A stretch of 64,000 nucleotides of DNA from Serpula lacrymans var. lacrymans S7.9 (lineage: Eukaryota; Basidiomycota; Agaricomycetes; Boletales; Serpulaceae), in assembly GCF_000218685.1 (NCBI RefSeq), contig NW_006763297.1, positions 1,144,249 to 1,208,248 of the forward strand, given 5' to 3'. This document shows, piece after piece, positions 21,947 through 34,025 of the stretch. The position numbers were made by a program, and so were the translations under genes. A model generated the notes under the pieces. That model did no database searches. It saw only the letters and a list, made by a program, of their open reading frames with translations, and had not been told where the DNA came from. Positions within the stretch are counted from its first letter, which is position 1. Each line of letters opens with the position of its first letter.

Positions 21947-23097
21947 ATGAGCTTTCAAGACATCGAGACTGGACTCGCTAGGCCCGCCCAGGCCAATTCA
22001 GTCACCCCACAGTCACGGGAAGACTCTGCTTTCCTAAGCTTACAATCTTCGCTATCCCTCCAAGTTTTCAAGATCAATTCCAATGTACAAGGTATACTCA
22101 AACTCGTTGATCAGTTGGGGACCAACAAGGACTCAGCGACTTTAAGAAAGTCCTTGTACGTCTGTCTATCGTTCGTGGGCCAGCTGAGTAACAGACCAGA
22201 ATGTTTCTTGACCTTCAAGGCATGATCTAACAGAGACGACGCGGGCGATGGTGAAGCGTGGCTCTGATGACTTGAAGAAGCTCGCTTCACTGCAAACCAG
22301 TAACGTGAGTGTTCTGGTTATTGCTCTCCCTTAACTTCACTCGACAGTGACTAACTGAATCTATTGACTTTTGGACGTACGTCACAACAGCCACAGCACA
22401 AGACATCTCTACAGAAGACCTCGCACGATTTGCAATTGTCTTTGGTGGCTTTTCAGCGCGCTCAGCAGGTTAGCGCGGAGCGTCAGCGAACCGTCGTCGA
22501 AGGCGTCAAGTTGGCAGTGGAAGACGAGACACCGTTCGTCCGATCATCTTCTTAAGAGCTTCGTCTGGAATTTCTGATGTAAGATTATCAAGTCGCGAAA
22601 GTGAGGTAAACAGGTCACCACAGCAACGACAAGCTCAGCTACTTCAGTCCCAGTTATCTCCTCATGAGCTTGCTTATCAAGAATCTCTGATCCATGAACG
22701 AGAAGCAGAGATTCGAGAGATCGAGACCGGCATTCATGAGCTGAGCGAAATATTCCGCGATTTAGGTACTCTGGTCAATCAGCAAGGTAGCATGTTAGGT
22801 ATGTATCTGTAGCTAAGAAGGTTCGCCGAAATTCCGGGTACTCACAACTTGCCATTACGCTCTTAGATAATATCGAATCCAACGTCTATTCGATTGCAAA
22901 TGATACGCAAGGGGCTGCCGAGGAACTCTCTACTGCATCAGAATATCAGCGAAAAGCTGGTCGAAGAGCGGCGTGCCTAATGATTATCATGGTTGTCGTC
23001 ATTGCGGTTGTTTTGTTGGCGGTACGTACTTCAATATCATTAGCACTGATAATGTCTCTAAACGGCATAATCTGGTCCTTGGCAGATATTATCATAG
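21947..23097 (+). CDS. Qa-SNARE / syntaxin (Pep12-like), 6 exons, one-base lesion
   Basis: Target SNARE for endosomal or vacuolar vesicle fusion. Exons: 21947-22155, 22220-22304, 22391-22578, 22624-22798, 22867-23021, 23086-23097 (12 nt). The N-terminal Habc-like helices contain KINSNVQGILKLVDQLG. The SNARE motif contains IHELSEIFRDLGTLVNQQG, with the zero-layer Gln, then DNIESNVYSIANDTQGAAEE. A C-terminal anchor (LMIIMVVVIAVVLLAILS) ends the protein. Exon 3 is 188 nt where a multiple of three is needed. The frame reads into TAA at about 22553, and a second frame (RASSGISD) resumes directly after. One base is missing near 22545-22555. The rest is intact, so this is a probable consensus error. 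Confidence 0.88.
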
Positions 23098-23948
23098 GAC
23101 AGCATCGTTCCCGATCTTTATGTCATGCAGTTTGTGATTTTTCTATTAGAAGGACTTACGTTGGTATTATAATTTCTCTCTGTGTTTATTCATAATGTCT
23201 ATGCCAGCGAATATCTGATCGTCAATCTGATGTACCTTGCACCCCTGTCCCACAGACTCATTCCCAAAGCGTTTCCTCTTGTAGGTGAGTTTTTCTCATA
23301 TTCAACTTTACAGCAAGTCGCAGAACTGCCTATGCTTTTAGTTGATCATGAGTGTAGTCTCTTTGGGACAATTTAGTTGATGTTGACGCCCTTTAGAATT
23401 TACGGGTTTTGCCAGTGAGACTATTTGTGGTTATCATCTTCCATGCGATATTTGTGTCTTCTCTGTGCGGATATTTTTTTGCTTCTACAGGGCCTTGAAG
23501 TTGTCGAGAAAGGGCGTGTTTTCGTTGATGCTTATAATATAAGGTAATACACGGTGGATACAGCTGTTGGACTGTGTTTGTAACATTTGGCATAGCTGCC
23601 GATGGGGCATTATGACATGCCATGGCAGTTCTTTGTTACCCCAGATCGTTCCTTCGAATTTTCTTTCCTGAAAGGGGAGTATGATGGCGAATTACAACGC
23701 AGTCACAGTTGCACAGACACTACAGCACCTGATGTCGGACCTTACAGCCTCCATGCATGTCGGTGACCTAATATACGGTGTAGTGGGCGCTTCTCGGCCA
23801 AGGTTTATGGATATAAGAGCTACCCTTTCCCCAATATGTCTACAGCGTCATTTATTGAGCGTTTTGCCCCCTCACTGACAGTCTCGACTCTCAGAGGTCT
23901 TCTTTTTAGCGCTGCGCCGCTTAGGCCATAGGCTCACTTCACTCGAAA
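23098..23948. other. Intergenic region upstream of DUF6533 gene A
   Basis: About 850 bases. The last ~200 bases resemble the region just upstream of the paralogue at 41460, including a TATA-like ggatataagagc near 23808-23819. The duplication therefore included the core promoter. No coding sequence was recognised in the rest. Confidence 0.5.
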
Positions 23949-26022
23949 ATGGTAGTGCCAGCGCTGACTGAGACAACCACGAGCTTGGCTGAATTTCGGA
24001 ACGCGTGAGTGTTTTTAGCAGTAGTGGTCTCGCAAAGCTCGTTGATGCCCTTGTCACATTGTCCAGGTACAGTACAATTGTAAGGTGTCGCTTTGACAGG
24101 AGCGACAGCATGTTAACACCGAGTCGTATATTTGGACTTGCAGTATGTTGGCTTGGCAGGCTTCACTATATTAGTCTGGGATCACTTAATTACATTTGAT
24201 GATGAGGTATGTCTCCACCTCTGTGAGACACAATGTTAATGCTCAAAATCTATCCTCGCATTATAGGTGGAATTTATATGGAATCAACCCAAAGGCCGCT
24301 GTGAGTCACTGCTTGCGACATCTCGTTATATTTCGTTGACATGATTCTTTGCAGTGATATATCTGTTTTTCTTCGTACGCCCCTATATTATGCGAGATTT
24401 TGTGGCATGATACACTGAACGGTAATACTTCCAGAATCGGTACATTACACCTCTTGGGTTTATCGTCAACCTTGTTGGTACGTTTTCTTCATCATGAATA
24501 TTGTGTTAATAGAATTGCTGACGGGCATAACTACACTGACTGTAGCATATTCATCGAATTGGTCTCAAAGCGTGAGTTATTTCTGTCACCACAGCAGCTT
24601 TTGCTAGATTAACGTTTGGTTATCTATTTTGCCTTAGACGTTCGTGCTAAGTTTCATTTAAATTATCCGCCGATTCTGATAATAGAATGTAGGTGTTCAC
24701 ACTTCGTACGATATGAAGGAGCCATGACTTTGTTGGGCATCCTCGTCGCAGCGTTAATGATGCTAATTCGGTGGGCTGCTGTGTATCCTATCAAATTCGG
24801 CTGGAAAGTGACATGAGGCTTATAGAGTTCACGGCATGTACCACAACAACAAGTCACTAATTGCTGCGCTCGTGCTTATTTTCCTTGCATGGACGGGTGT
24901 GAGTGCATGGCTACTTGCAAAGGCTGGCTGTGAGTATTTTCATTGCTATCTGCACGGGAAAGTTTCTGAGCCTTTTGCAGCTGTACCTCACGAGGGTATA
25001 TCATGTAGGAAAATTCAAGTGCTTTGTTCACCTAAGCTAACATATACGTTATGACAGCTTGCACTATGCTATTTGATCCAAATATGCAAGTTGTTTCATT
25101 ATATCCTGAACCGCAGCTACTTATACCTCGGGCTATAGGCTAAGCCACATAGCATCATCTTCAGCATGGTTTCCTCTCATATTTGATACTGTTGTGTTTA
25201 TCGCAACGATGTATCGAACGGTACCATCAATAAGACAAAAAGAAGCTGGGTATATTCTTCGAATCATGCTTGAAGATGGTTTGCTGTATTACAGGTATGT
25301 CGAGTGAAAGATAGTGGTATTATATTTACTGACAGGTGGAAACAGTATCATTTGCGGTGTAAATCTTGTTTTGACTATCATGATTGTTCAGGCACCTTCA
25401 GGTTTACAAAATATCACTGCCCAGTAAGTGATCACAGCCAACCATGTGTGGATTGTTGCGCTGAACATAATGTCACTAGACTTGAATTACTGTGAGTCCT
25501 CATAATTCTATTTGAAGTATGCTGCTGACATAAACCCAACCCTCTTGACGAGTCTAGTCTCACAGTACGGCGTTTATTAGTGTCTCTTTCAGCTTCACTG
25601 ACGTCTTCTACTGTAAGGTCACGATGATGTCACGCATCACTTTGCACTTGAAGAAACAAGCTGCCCGTGGTTATTCCAACTCCGCAGGTTCTATAGTTCA
25701 TCCGATATCCTTTGCACGCCCTCGCACCAGTTCCCATCATTCTGTGCGACCACCGTCGATAACAACGTTCCGTCCCAGAGCTGGTTCATCGTCGTCTGCA
25801 AAATCCCTTGGGTCTGCCATCAGATTCCCGGAAGCGTATGATGGAAGACAGGATCAAGGCTTTCGCCTGAGCACGATATTATCCGAAAGTAACACACCTA
25901 ATGTTCGAACTCCAGAGGATTGTTTGACTCCAGCTGACGAAGTTGGACCTTCATGGGAAGCGCCAGGATTCTACGAGATGAGACAAGCTAGGGTGGAAAG
26001 GGACATGGATGTGGAGGCATAA
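23949..26022 (+). CDS. DUF6533-type multi-pass membrane protein A, many small exons
   Basis: Basidiomycete-specific DUF6533 family. First exons: 23949-24004, 24067-24079 (13 nt), 24144-24206, 24267-24300, 24355-24374 (20 nt), 24435-24477, 24546-24571. They read in phase to give the DUF6533 signature YVGLAGFTILVWDHLITFDD, then EVEFIW, NRYITPLGFIVNLV and AYSSNWSQS. Later pieces include HFVRYEGAMTLLGILVAALM, KSLIAALVLIFLAWTGVSAW and SAWFPLIFDTVVFIATMYR, all hydrophobic helices. A hydrophilic tail from about 25624 (SRITLHLKKQAARGY) ends at 26022. Exon borders between about 24600 and 25620 are approximate. About seven membrane helices are expected, a receptor-like layout, but the function is unknown. 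It is paralogous to 41460-43546. Confidence 0.8.
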
Positions 26023-26572
26023 TTGCATTTCACTACTTGGTTTAAATTTGTATTTGGTGCCTGTTTTGTAGGAATACGTGTACAGGTACTTGCATTAGCA
26101 ACACATACTAGAAGTATGGCGTTGTAGTAATTATGACTACATACATGTATATATCAGTAGTATTATTGGGATGTGGCCATCCATTGCCAGTGGCATGGAC
26201 CACTTGTAGATTTTTTGTTAGTTTAGCTTGGAGTTCAGGGTTTTGGAAAGCTCTAAAATAGTCAATGAATCATTTGTGTATTGTAAATAGTGAAGATAGG
26301 GTGTGTGAGGACACATTTTCAGGCAGTCAATCCTGAGGTAATAAAAGAATAGTCAGAGCAGGCAAGCTGCAAGGGGAACATCACAGCTTACTGATCAAGA
26401 TCAGACAGACAGCTAGGACTTGGAGCTAGTAAGGTGCCAAAGGCCATAAGTGTGAACCTCTAAACCTTCAGACATCTCAGACTGAACTCCCTTGTTGTAA
26501 AGTTTTTATGGCCTTATGTGTTCACTTGGTCTTATAATTTCCTCAAACTTTCACACAGGTGAACTTAACCAT
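26023..26572. other. Non-coding stretch 3' of DUF6533 gene A
   Basis: About 550 AT-rich bases with no recognisable gene. It probably holds the 3' UTR and then the edge of the mobile-element island. Confidence 0.4.
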
Positions 26573-27489
26573 GACCTTTGGAGTTGTCGGAGCTTGTAGG
26601 GTGAAGTTACAAGGTGAGTGTGGAACAGAGTACGGGGTTGTGAGTTGGCTTAGCTTGTGTGCTAGATGTAAGGACCATTTATTATTTTCTCTATGTCGTG
26701 GTTTTCGAATGCTTTTCCCATTACACCTCTGGCTCTAGGGCTGGAGGTATCATTTGCTATTTTACTTCTCATAGCCCTCACAGGCTTTCTCAACCATCAT
26801 TACCACTTTATATCGCAGATCAGAGACTGGGTATCACTCCCAGCCAGCCAGCACAATGGGTAAGGGCTGGTGGTAGACATCTCGCCAACCAGCTCCAAGC
26901 TCCATCAGTGCCTGGAGATACTAATAGACACTTTAGTCAGGATCATACCTCATCATGAGGATACGGTTCCTGAACACGTGTGACAACACTTATTATTAGT
27001 ACACTTTCCCACCTGCTGATTAATCTTCAAAGTCGTACGATAGTTATCCTTTTTCTTATTGGTTAATTTTCCCTTCAGACCACTTTCCTTTTATTCTTCT
27101 TTTGGTCTGAGGGATAGACGGTTAGCTATAAAAACCCTACATACTCATGTATTGTTCTTTAGCTTTCTATTACTTGAATTACCTGTTTTACTCCTCACCA
27201 GAAACCTCGGAGTCTACTCCCATATCCTCTACTTGCTATATCAACTAGCATCTGTCGATCTTCAAGACTCATTGTACCTCTTACTCCCTGCAAGTGCAGT
27301 TGGAAACGGGTAGTGTTTTTGTTATAGTTTATTGTTGCCTCACACTAGACCCTTCCACTCCCCGTGTTCACTCCGTTGAGTTAGGGACCAAGGTCCCTGG
27401 AAGGGTCTAATGCACAAAATCCTTGTACTCTGTTCCACACTCACCTTGTAAGTCCAACAACTCCAAAGGTCACAGTTCTGACAGATCTG
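26573..27489. mobile_element. Short non-coding element with terminal inverted repeats (element A)
   Basis: The left end, tgacctttggagttgtcgg at 26573, is repeated inverted at the right end as acaactccaaaggtca at 27463-27478. Similarity continues inwards for ~80 bases (acaaggtgagtgtggaacag on both arms). No transposase is seen, so this is a non-autonomous TIR or foldback element. It shares its ends with element B at 27797-33990. Confidence 0.55.
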
Positions 27490-27796
27490 CTACTTCTTGT
27501 CGCATCTATCATCATTACATTGTACTGTACCCTCTACTCCGCAAGAGCTAGGAAATAGGTATTTGTTGTTGATATAGCCTTGCATTGATTTATTGTTGGT
27601 AGACAAGAGGAGAACTTGCTGAGGATTCTCCAATCGCTTGCAGGGTATATATAATGAACAGGTATTTATTGCATACTATTTCTGGCTAGGTACTATACAG
27701 TTATCTATTAGTGGTGGCTGATGATATCATGTGGCCAGTCTTATGACTGACTCCACCATCAGTAAATATCTATAGAGTAAGTAAAGTGCTGTGTGT
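27490..27796. other. Spacer between elements A and B
   Basis: About 300 AT-rich bases. Nothing recognised. Confidence 0.4.
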
Positions 27797-28551
27797 GTCA
27801 GAACTGTGACCTTTAGAGTGATTGAGTTCAGAGTATGGAGATGGGGTGGGGAGCGGAATGGAGTACAGGATTGGGAGTTGATGTTGGAATCATGAGCTTG
27901 AGGGATACAGTGCAAGCATGCACAAAGGACGAGCACCTAGAAAGGAAAGTCAGCATAAGGTAGAGTTGGAGCAATGCAACACTCACCAATATATATCCAT
28001 CAAAAATTTTATGCTTCTGTTTTCACTTATAAGCCATACACTGCCACGTACACACCAAATATGATAATCAGAGTCCCCCATTAACTCTGAGATTGTTTAC
28101 TGTGTATAGATCAAATAAAAGTTGACTTAGCTTGTATGCTAGGCCCTTCTGCAGACCTTGGTCCCTAACTTGACGGAGTGAACGGGTGAGAGTAGAGGAT
28201 AAAAGGTGGAGAGGAGTAAAGGTCCTTCGGAGAAGGACCAGAAAACTTAGAAGAAGACTTTGATAAAGGTGGGAGGAACTAGCTGATATTCAAACTGCAG
28301 GAACGGAGTACAGGAGCTACAGCTTATATACTATTGGAGGGATTGGAGTTTGTAAGGAGTAACCTGTAATGTAGGTACAGAGTTCTATGCGGACAATTAT
28401 GTAGTGAAGGTGAATTGTATATGAGGGGAGTGTATCATAAGGTCTAAACTAAAGAGTCCATGAGGAGTATGAGAATGTGTGGAGAAAATGTATGCTAGAA
28501 GTCTGGGGCAGGAGAGTCAGAGCAGATATCTGGAGTACCATGTGGAGGGTA

Positions 28552-28819
28552 TGTTAGCTATAAAAACATCATAGTTACTCTACAGTACACATATACTATT
28601 TTCTTTCTTTTCTCTTCAACTAGAACGTGCTGATTGCCTGTTCTACTTTGCGCTTTTTTACTGTTTACATAATAGTCACTTACTTTCCCACAAATCTTTC
28701 TGAAAACTTGCAATTGCCTTGTTTGCAAACCTCAGTATTCTTGTTACAGGACTGAGGTATGATACTATAGTATTCCCTTATCACAGGACTGAGTTCTCCC
28801 AATAGTTCTCAACTCAACA
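28552..28819 (+). repeat. Copia 5' LTR
   Basis: TG...CA bounded repeat matching 33001-33279. The two copies differ by several substitutions and small indels, for example an extra 'ctgag' stretch near 28752 and near 28790, so the insertion is not recent. Confidence 0.9.
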
Positions 28820-28823
28820 GGTT

Positions 28824-29300
28824 ATGAGTCCAGCTAGCTTACCAGATAATTCCTCTACCACCACTTTTACTGTACCCAAACTAGCCAAGGATGGCTCAAA
28901 CTGGGTTACATACAAGTCATGCATAGCGATTGCTGTTGGTGCTCGAGGCCTCTCAAGGCACCTGTCCGGAACTGCCAAAAAACCACCTCTCCTCGAATAC
29001 ACTAGAGACCCTAATGGTGTTGCAACAAAAACCAATAGCACCACTCTAAAGGAAGAGGATATAGAGACCTATGAGACTAAAGTTGATGAATACACTCAGA
29101 GAGAGTGCCTTGTCATTCAATTCTCTACTATTCACAATGAAATCCTGGTACAAATTTTTAACAAGTCCTCAGCTGCAAAAATCTGGGCTGCAATATGCCA
29201 AATGCACGATGGGAAATCTGAAATGATGCAAATTGATATTTGTCGACGCCTACATAATATGAACCTACAGGACAACGGAAACATCCAAACACATATTTGA
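28824..29300 (+). pseudogene. Copia gag fragment
   Basis: Open for 158 residues from MSPASLPDNSSTTTFTVPKL, typical of the Copia gag/UBN2 start (LAKDGSNWVTYKS). It stops at 29300, after which gag-like sequence (EMLKMREQLAGMGTAIEEKD) continues in the same frame past the stop and then decays. Confidence 0.75.
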
Positions 29301-29697
29301 GAGATGCTAAAAATGCGAGAACAGTTAGCTGGTATGGGCACAGCAATAGAAGAGAAAGATTTTCAGCCATGATTCTAGCGTCACTCCCAAATTCATATTG
29401 ACCTCTCATCTCGTCCATGCTTACCACTGCGAGAAACACCAAACATCCACTATCTTCCTCAGACATCATCATACAGATATTCAACAAAGCAGACAGTTGT
29501 GGTGTATCAGGTTTAGCTAGAAATGAATCTGCAATGACTGCAAAAGTCAGTGCAAAGGACCAGTACCTCATGTATTTTAGTATATATATAGGAGTAATAC
29601 ATGGGGAAGGACTCAGCGAGTTCTCCTGTTGTTTACCAACTAACTAGGTCCTACCTAAGGGGTAACCACTCCCTCTCACTACTCCTCTGCTTGTCTG

Positions 29698-30977
29698 TTG
29701 TTGTGCTCCAGTGCCCCAAGACTGTGTCTTGTTGGTGTTGTCACATTCAATGACTACAAAACCATTAAGCCAATGCCTATAAATGCAGCAAATGATGAAG
29801 TCATGTACGCACGAGGAGAGGGAAATGTCTCAATTTTATTACCTAATGGCAACAATACCTCTTGTGTACTGCTCAAAAATGTCTTACATTGCCCAGACAT
29901 GACCTCAACTCTCATCTCAGCTAGCCGCTGGATAAAGTAGGATTCTCTCTTCATATCCAAGGAGGAAAGTGTGAGATACATTCTCCACCTCCTAGCTGCC
30001 ACACAATGGCCCAAATCCTGGAGTCTAAAGGCCTTTATCACATACTCAAACCTGATCACATACAAAAATCCACTCACCTCACCATAATGATGTCCATAAA
30101 TGACCTTCATGGTTGCATTGGTCACATTGCCCACAATTCACTTAAACACCTTATCAAATCAGGCTTAGCTGAAGGCATATCCATAGATGAGGCCAAAAAG
30201 ATTATTTTCTGTGAAAGTTGTGTATGCACTAAAGCAGTCAGAAAGCTGTTTCCAAAAATGAGCAATACAAGAGCAAAGATTTACGGTGAAAGGACTCACT
30301 CAGACCTTTGGGGACCTGTAACCATACAAGACTTCAAAGGAAAAAAGTACATGCTGACATTCACGGATGACTATTCCCGTGAAATGCATATCTATGTTCT
30401 CACAACAAAAGATGAAGTCCTGGGCATCTTTAAGAACTATGAGGCATGGTTGCATACCCAAAAGGACGGCACCAGAATAAAGGTTCTAAGATCTGATTGC
30501 GGGGGAGAATATATGAATGCAGAGTATGACAAACATTTTGCAAAACAAGGCATAGTGAGAAAACTCACCACACATGATTCACCCCAACAAAATGGTGTCA
30601 CAGAATGCTTAAACTGTACTCTCATTGAGTGCGCCCATGCAATGATAATTGGGGCCGGATTGCCTAAATTCCTCTGGAGCGAAGCATTAAAACATGCGGT
30701 CTGGATCAAGAACCGAGCACCTACCAGAGCACTAGGTGGCAAAACACCATATGAAATTCTACATAGTGTAAAACCAGACCTACATGATATCCATGAATTC
30801 GGATGCACAGTATTTGTGAAAACCCTAGGTGCAGGAAAATTAGACCCACATGCTAAACTAGGAAAATGGGTAGGATATGATGGTCAGTCCAAGGCTCATA
30901 GAGTTTACTGGCCAGACAGATGCACCGTAACGGTCAAACAGGATGTCATCTTGAATCCAGATGAACATTGTCGATGA
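29698..30977 (+). pseudogene. Copia protease-region remnant and integrase
   Basis: The first part (29698-29940) has the protease-side motif with a TSTLISASRW end. From 30006 a 323-residue stretch carries the GAG-pre-integrase zinc region (GHIAHNSLKHLIKSG ... CESCVC). The integrase core follows, with SDLWGP and TFTDDYSR (first Asp), RSDCGGEY (second Asp) and a region HDSPQQNGVTECLN where the catalytic Glu lies. The second half is quite complete, but it is isolated from reverse transcriptase by the stop at 30977. Confidence 0.8.
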
Positions 30978-32700
30978 TGAGAACTGTTGTTAGAAAACCA
31001 CACACAAAAACAAACTAACACACAATCCTCCCAGATTCCACAGAACTTGTTTATGGGCTTTGCCTCCTAGAACAGTGGGTGCTCTGGTTGTTCATGGGGT
31101 GGTATGTACGATGATCCTTCAAAGTCAAACCCAAGGATGTATGGGTGTGGGTTTTGAGGAGGAGGGATAGTTGGAAGATAAAGATAGGGGCTTTGTGACG
31201 AGTTTGGACGAGCACTACCTTGCTAATTGTAGCACAAGGTAGGTTTGAGAACGATAAGATGACGAGGTGACAAAGTTCCCAGTGATAGCAGACTCCTGAC
31301 GCACAAACTGTAGTGCTCAGAAGAACTCTAATTGAAAGGGATGACAATGACTTTCAAAAGTGACAAGTGATGATGACAGCAGTTAACAGTGGTAGCAGTG
31401 GTGTTGTGACCACACTGAATCACAAGTAGCAGAGAGTAGTGAACTTTAGATTAGAGAAGAAGTCTGGATTGGAGTTCTTGTTTTTTTTTTACAAGGTAAA
31501 ATACAGGGGTTTATATAGTAAAAGAAAGGTAGGCTATGCACAGTATAGCTGTGCAAAAAGAATGAGAAAGAATATGAAGGAAGGAATGTACGCTGACGAA
31601 TCCTGCGTAGGTAGTACAGGATAAGATTGTCAAAAAAAGAAAAGAAAGGGATAGAACAATAAATGCTGTGAGTAATGTCACAGGTTTGTACAGCCATAAA
31701 GTAAAGTCCAATAGCAGAAAGAGAGCAAGAAAATCATGATGTCATGGGAAAATGCAGTAAAAAAAGGGCAAGGCAAAAAAAAATATCAGTATCAACACAG
31801 TTCCTTTATTGTCAGTCAGGCATTCTAAAAAAATATGTGTTCATGAAAATGATTCAAAAATCAAAAATAATCGCACTGTAAATGAATGTTCTGCTGAAAA
31901 AAAGAAACTGGAGCCACCGGTCCACCACCTAGTCCAAATCCGACGGTTCCATGGCCTTACCAATGCATTGGTTGTACTGGACCACCTGGTCAAACAAGGG
32001 AGGGAGGGGAGTAGTTCCAATTTGGAACAAGTGAGTCCCAGGCAGCATGTGGTAGCTGTAGCTGTAGTGAAGACAATGGACAAAAGATAAGTGTACCCAA
32101 GTGAATGGGACGGCAATGTACATGGGCAACACAAGGGGATGAACCTTCTCCAGCTCAAAAACTACCCACCCACACTCCAACCAGGCGAGATGAGTGACCG
32201 ATGTTTTGATGGTTTATGATGGAAGATCGATGTCATGACGATGGACCTTTTGCCCAATTTGGACCGGCCACCGGGGCTTTGCTGATATCAGCAGTGGCAC
32301 GTGGTGGTTGATGGATTGGCAACGGAAACAGATAGAAAGTGGTGACATCAGATATGGTGGGGGAGCAAAGAAGATGAGGAGGAGGAGGGTGGAGGTGACA
32401 AGGAGGTGAACCAGAATAGGGGTCCAGAAGTGACTGTTGGGTGAGAATAAAAAAGAGAGTAAGGATCCCATGGTGGGACTGAGTAAAGAAAAAAAGTAAG
32501 GGAGAACGATGAAAGCGAGGGCACAATGTGTAGCCAGTGGCGACGCAAAAAATTTGCCGAATTGGCAAAACGCGGAAAGTACCGAAATGGAAAAGCAAAG
32601 GTGAGCGCAACTGAATTGCCTAATAGAGGTGGTGCTGATCAGCCACAAGTTTGAAAAAGGCAATATTAATTACTATTCCACGTGGCACTGTGCCTGTGTG
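30978..32700. other. Foreign ~1.7-kb non-coding block inside the Copia element
   Basis: It occupies the place where reverse transcriptase should be. Six-frame reading shows no RT motifs and no other recognisable protein. Base composition is purine-rich on the plus strand. Origin is unknown: it may be a replacement by unrelated DNA or a heavily decayed nested insertion. Confidence 0.5.
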
Positions 32701-32784
32701 GCACAAAGGCGAGTCTTTTTGAATATTCGCTTCATTCTTGACACCTGTCCATGCTACCAATCAACTTTGGTGCATGACACCGCA

Positions 32785-32994
32785 GCACTATTGAGTTATC
32801 AAAAAATAATGTCTACCATGCTAGAACCAAGCATATAGATGTCCGTTTTCACTTTATTTGAGAAGCTGATCAAGGAGTCATTTCACTGACTTTCTGTCCA
32901 ACTGATCAAATGCCTGCCAATATGCTTACCAAGCCACTTGCTCAGTTCAAACTCAACATTTTTACTGCTATTCTTGGGTTGTGTTTGGTTTGAG
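32785..32994 (+). pseudogene. Copia RNase H C-terminal remnant
   Basis: Readable pieces are LSKNNVYHARTKHIDVRFHF, then after a TGA EADQGVISLTFCPTDQMPAN, then MLTKPLAQFK. This is the hallmark end of Copia RNase H. A frameshift and a stop interrupt it. It ends just before the polypurine tract. Confidence 0.8.
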
Positions 32995-33000
32995 GGGGTG

Positions 33001-33279
33001 TGTTAGCTATAGAAACATCATAGTTACTCTACAATACACATATACTATTTTCTTTCTTTTCTCTTCAGCTAGAACATGCTGATTGCCTGTTCTACTTTGC
33101 GCTTTTTTACTGTTTGCATAATAGTCACTTACTTTCCCACAGTTCTTTCTGAAAACTCGCAATTGCCTTGTTTGCAAACCTCAGTATTCTTGTTACAGGG
33201 TATGATACTATAATGTTCCCTTATGATAACACTTACTGATCTTACCTTAGTTTTTCTCCCAATAGTTCTCAACTCAACA
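33001..33279 (+). repeat. Copia 3' LTR
   Basis: Matches 28552-28819 and is followed by the second copy of the target duplication GGGTA at 33280-33284. Confidence 0.9.
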
Positions 33280-34025
33280 GGGTACAGGGCTATGCTGAGC
33301 AGCAGAGCATGAGGAACATAAATCCAACAGTACCAGAGATTTGGGAGTTCGGATTTGAGGCTCTCTGACCTTTCAGATGTCTGGAAACCATAGCCTGTGG
33401 CATGGATATGACAATGTTGCACAGAAGTCCAACTAAAGCTGAGAATGAAAATGTGTCCAAAAAATGTGTATTGTAACAATACCCTGGTCCTCCACTCCAA
33501 TAGTCTGCTCTGGACTTTAATCTGCCATATGTCTCCTCAGCATGTTCCACCATTTTCCTCATGAGCTCAGTTAGACCTTATAATATGCTTCTCACACATA
33601 TCTTTTCTCCTTGCTAGATACTGTATATGTCCACATAGAACTCTGTGTCTACATTATAAGTTACTCCTTACAAACTCAATCTCCTCCAATAGTATATAAC
33701 TGTAACTCCTGTACTCCATTCCTCAGTTCAAATATCAACTAGATTCCCCAATCTTTTCCAAGTCTTTTACTAAGGCATTCCGACTCTTTCCTGAAGAGTT
33801 TTTACTCCTGTTTTATCCTCCTATCTCCTGTTTATTCCTGTTGAGCTAGGGACCAAGGTCTGTGGAAGGGCATAATGCACAAGCTAAGTCAAATCCCAGT
33901 CTCAAACTCTGTCTGCTCCTCCATTCTCACCTCCATCCCTCCAATCTCCAATACCTCCAACAACTCTGAAGGTCACAGTTCTGACAGTAACAGAACCTCT
34001 GAAAGAACTGAATGGAAAGGTACAG

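Larger units (their letters stand above)
28552..33279 (+). mobile_element. Decayed Ty1/copia LTR retrotransposon
   Basis: The two LTRs (28552-28819 and 33001-33279) begin TGTTAGCTAT and end CTCAACA. The element is flanked by the 5-bp target duplication GGGTA (28547-28551 and 33280-33284). A polypurine tract (gaggggg) precedes the 3' LTR. Coding order is gag, protease-region remnant, integrase, then only the end of RNase H, as in Copia. Reverse transcriptase is absent and stops or frameshifts interrupt gag, so the element cannot move by itself. Confidence 0.9.
27797..33990. mobile_element. Large imperfect inverted-repeat (foldback-like) element B, split by a Copia insertion
   Basis: The left end gtcagaactgtgacctt near 27798 matches the reverse complement of aaggtcacagttctgac near 33972-33988. 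Inner segments also pair in inverted orientation: 28122-28172 with 33841-33892 (ttgacttagcttg / caagctaagtcaa), and 28322-28395 with about 33627-33700. The arms are roughly 0.7 kb each. Removing the Copia element at 28552-33279 brings them together into an almost palindromic ~1.46-kb unit. No transposase was recognised. Confidence 0.6.

Noticed and set aside
31841..32663. Minus-strand ORFs inside the Copia replacement block
   Set aside because: Composition-driven Ser/Leu/Phe-rich frames without recognisable domains.
33129..33562. Minus-strand ORFs next to the Copia 3' LTR
   Set aside because: Lie within the inverted-repeat arm of element B and the LTR; no domain and no splice support.
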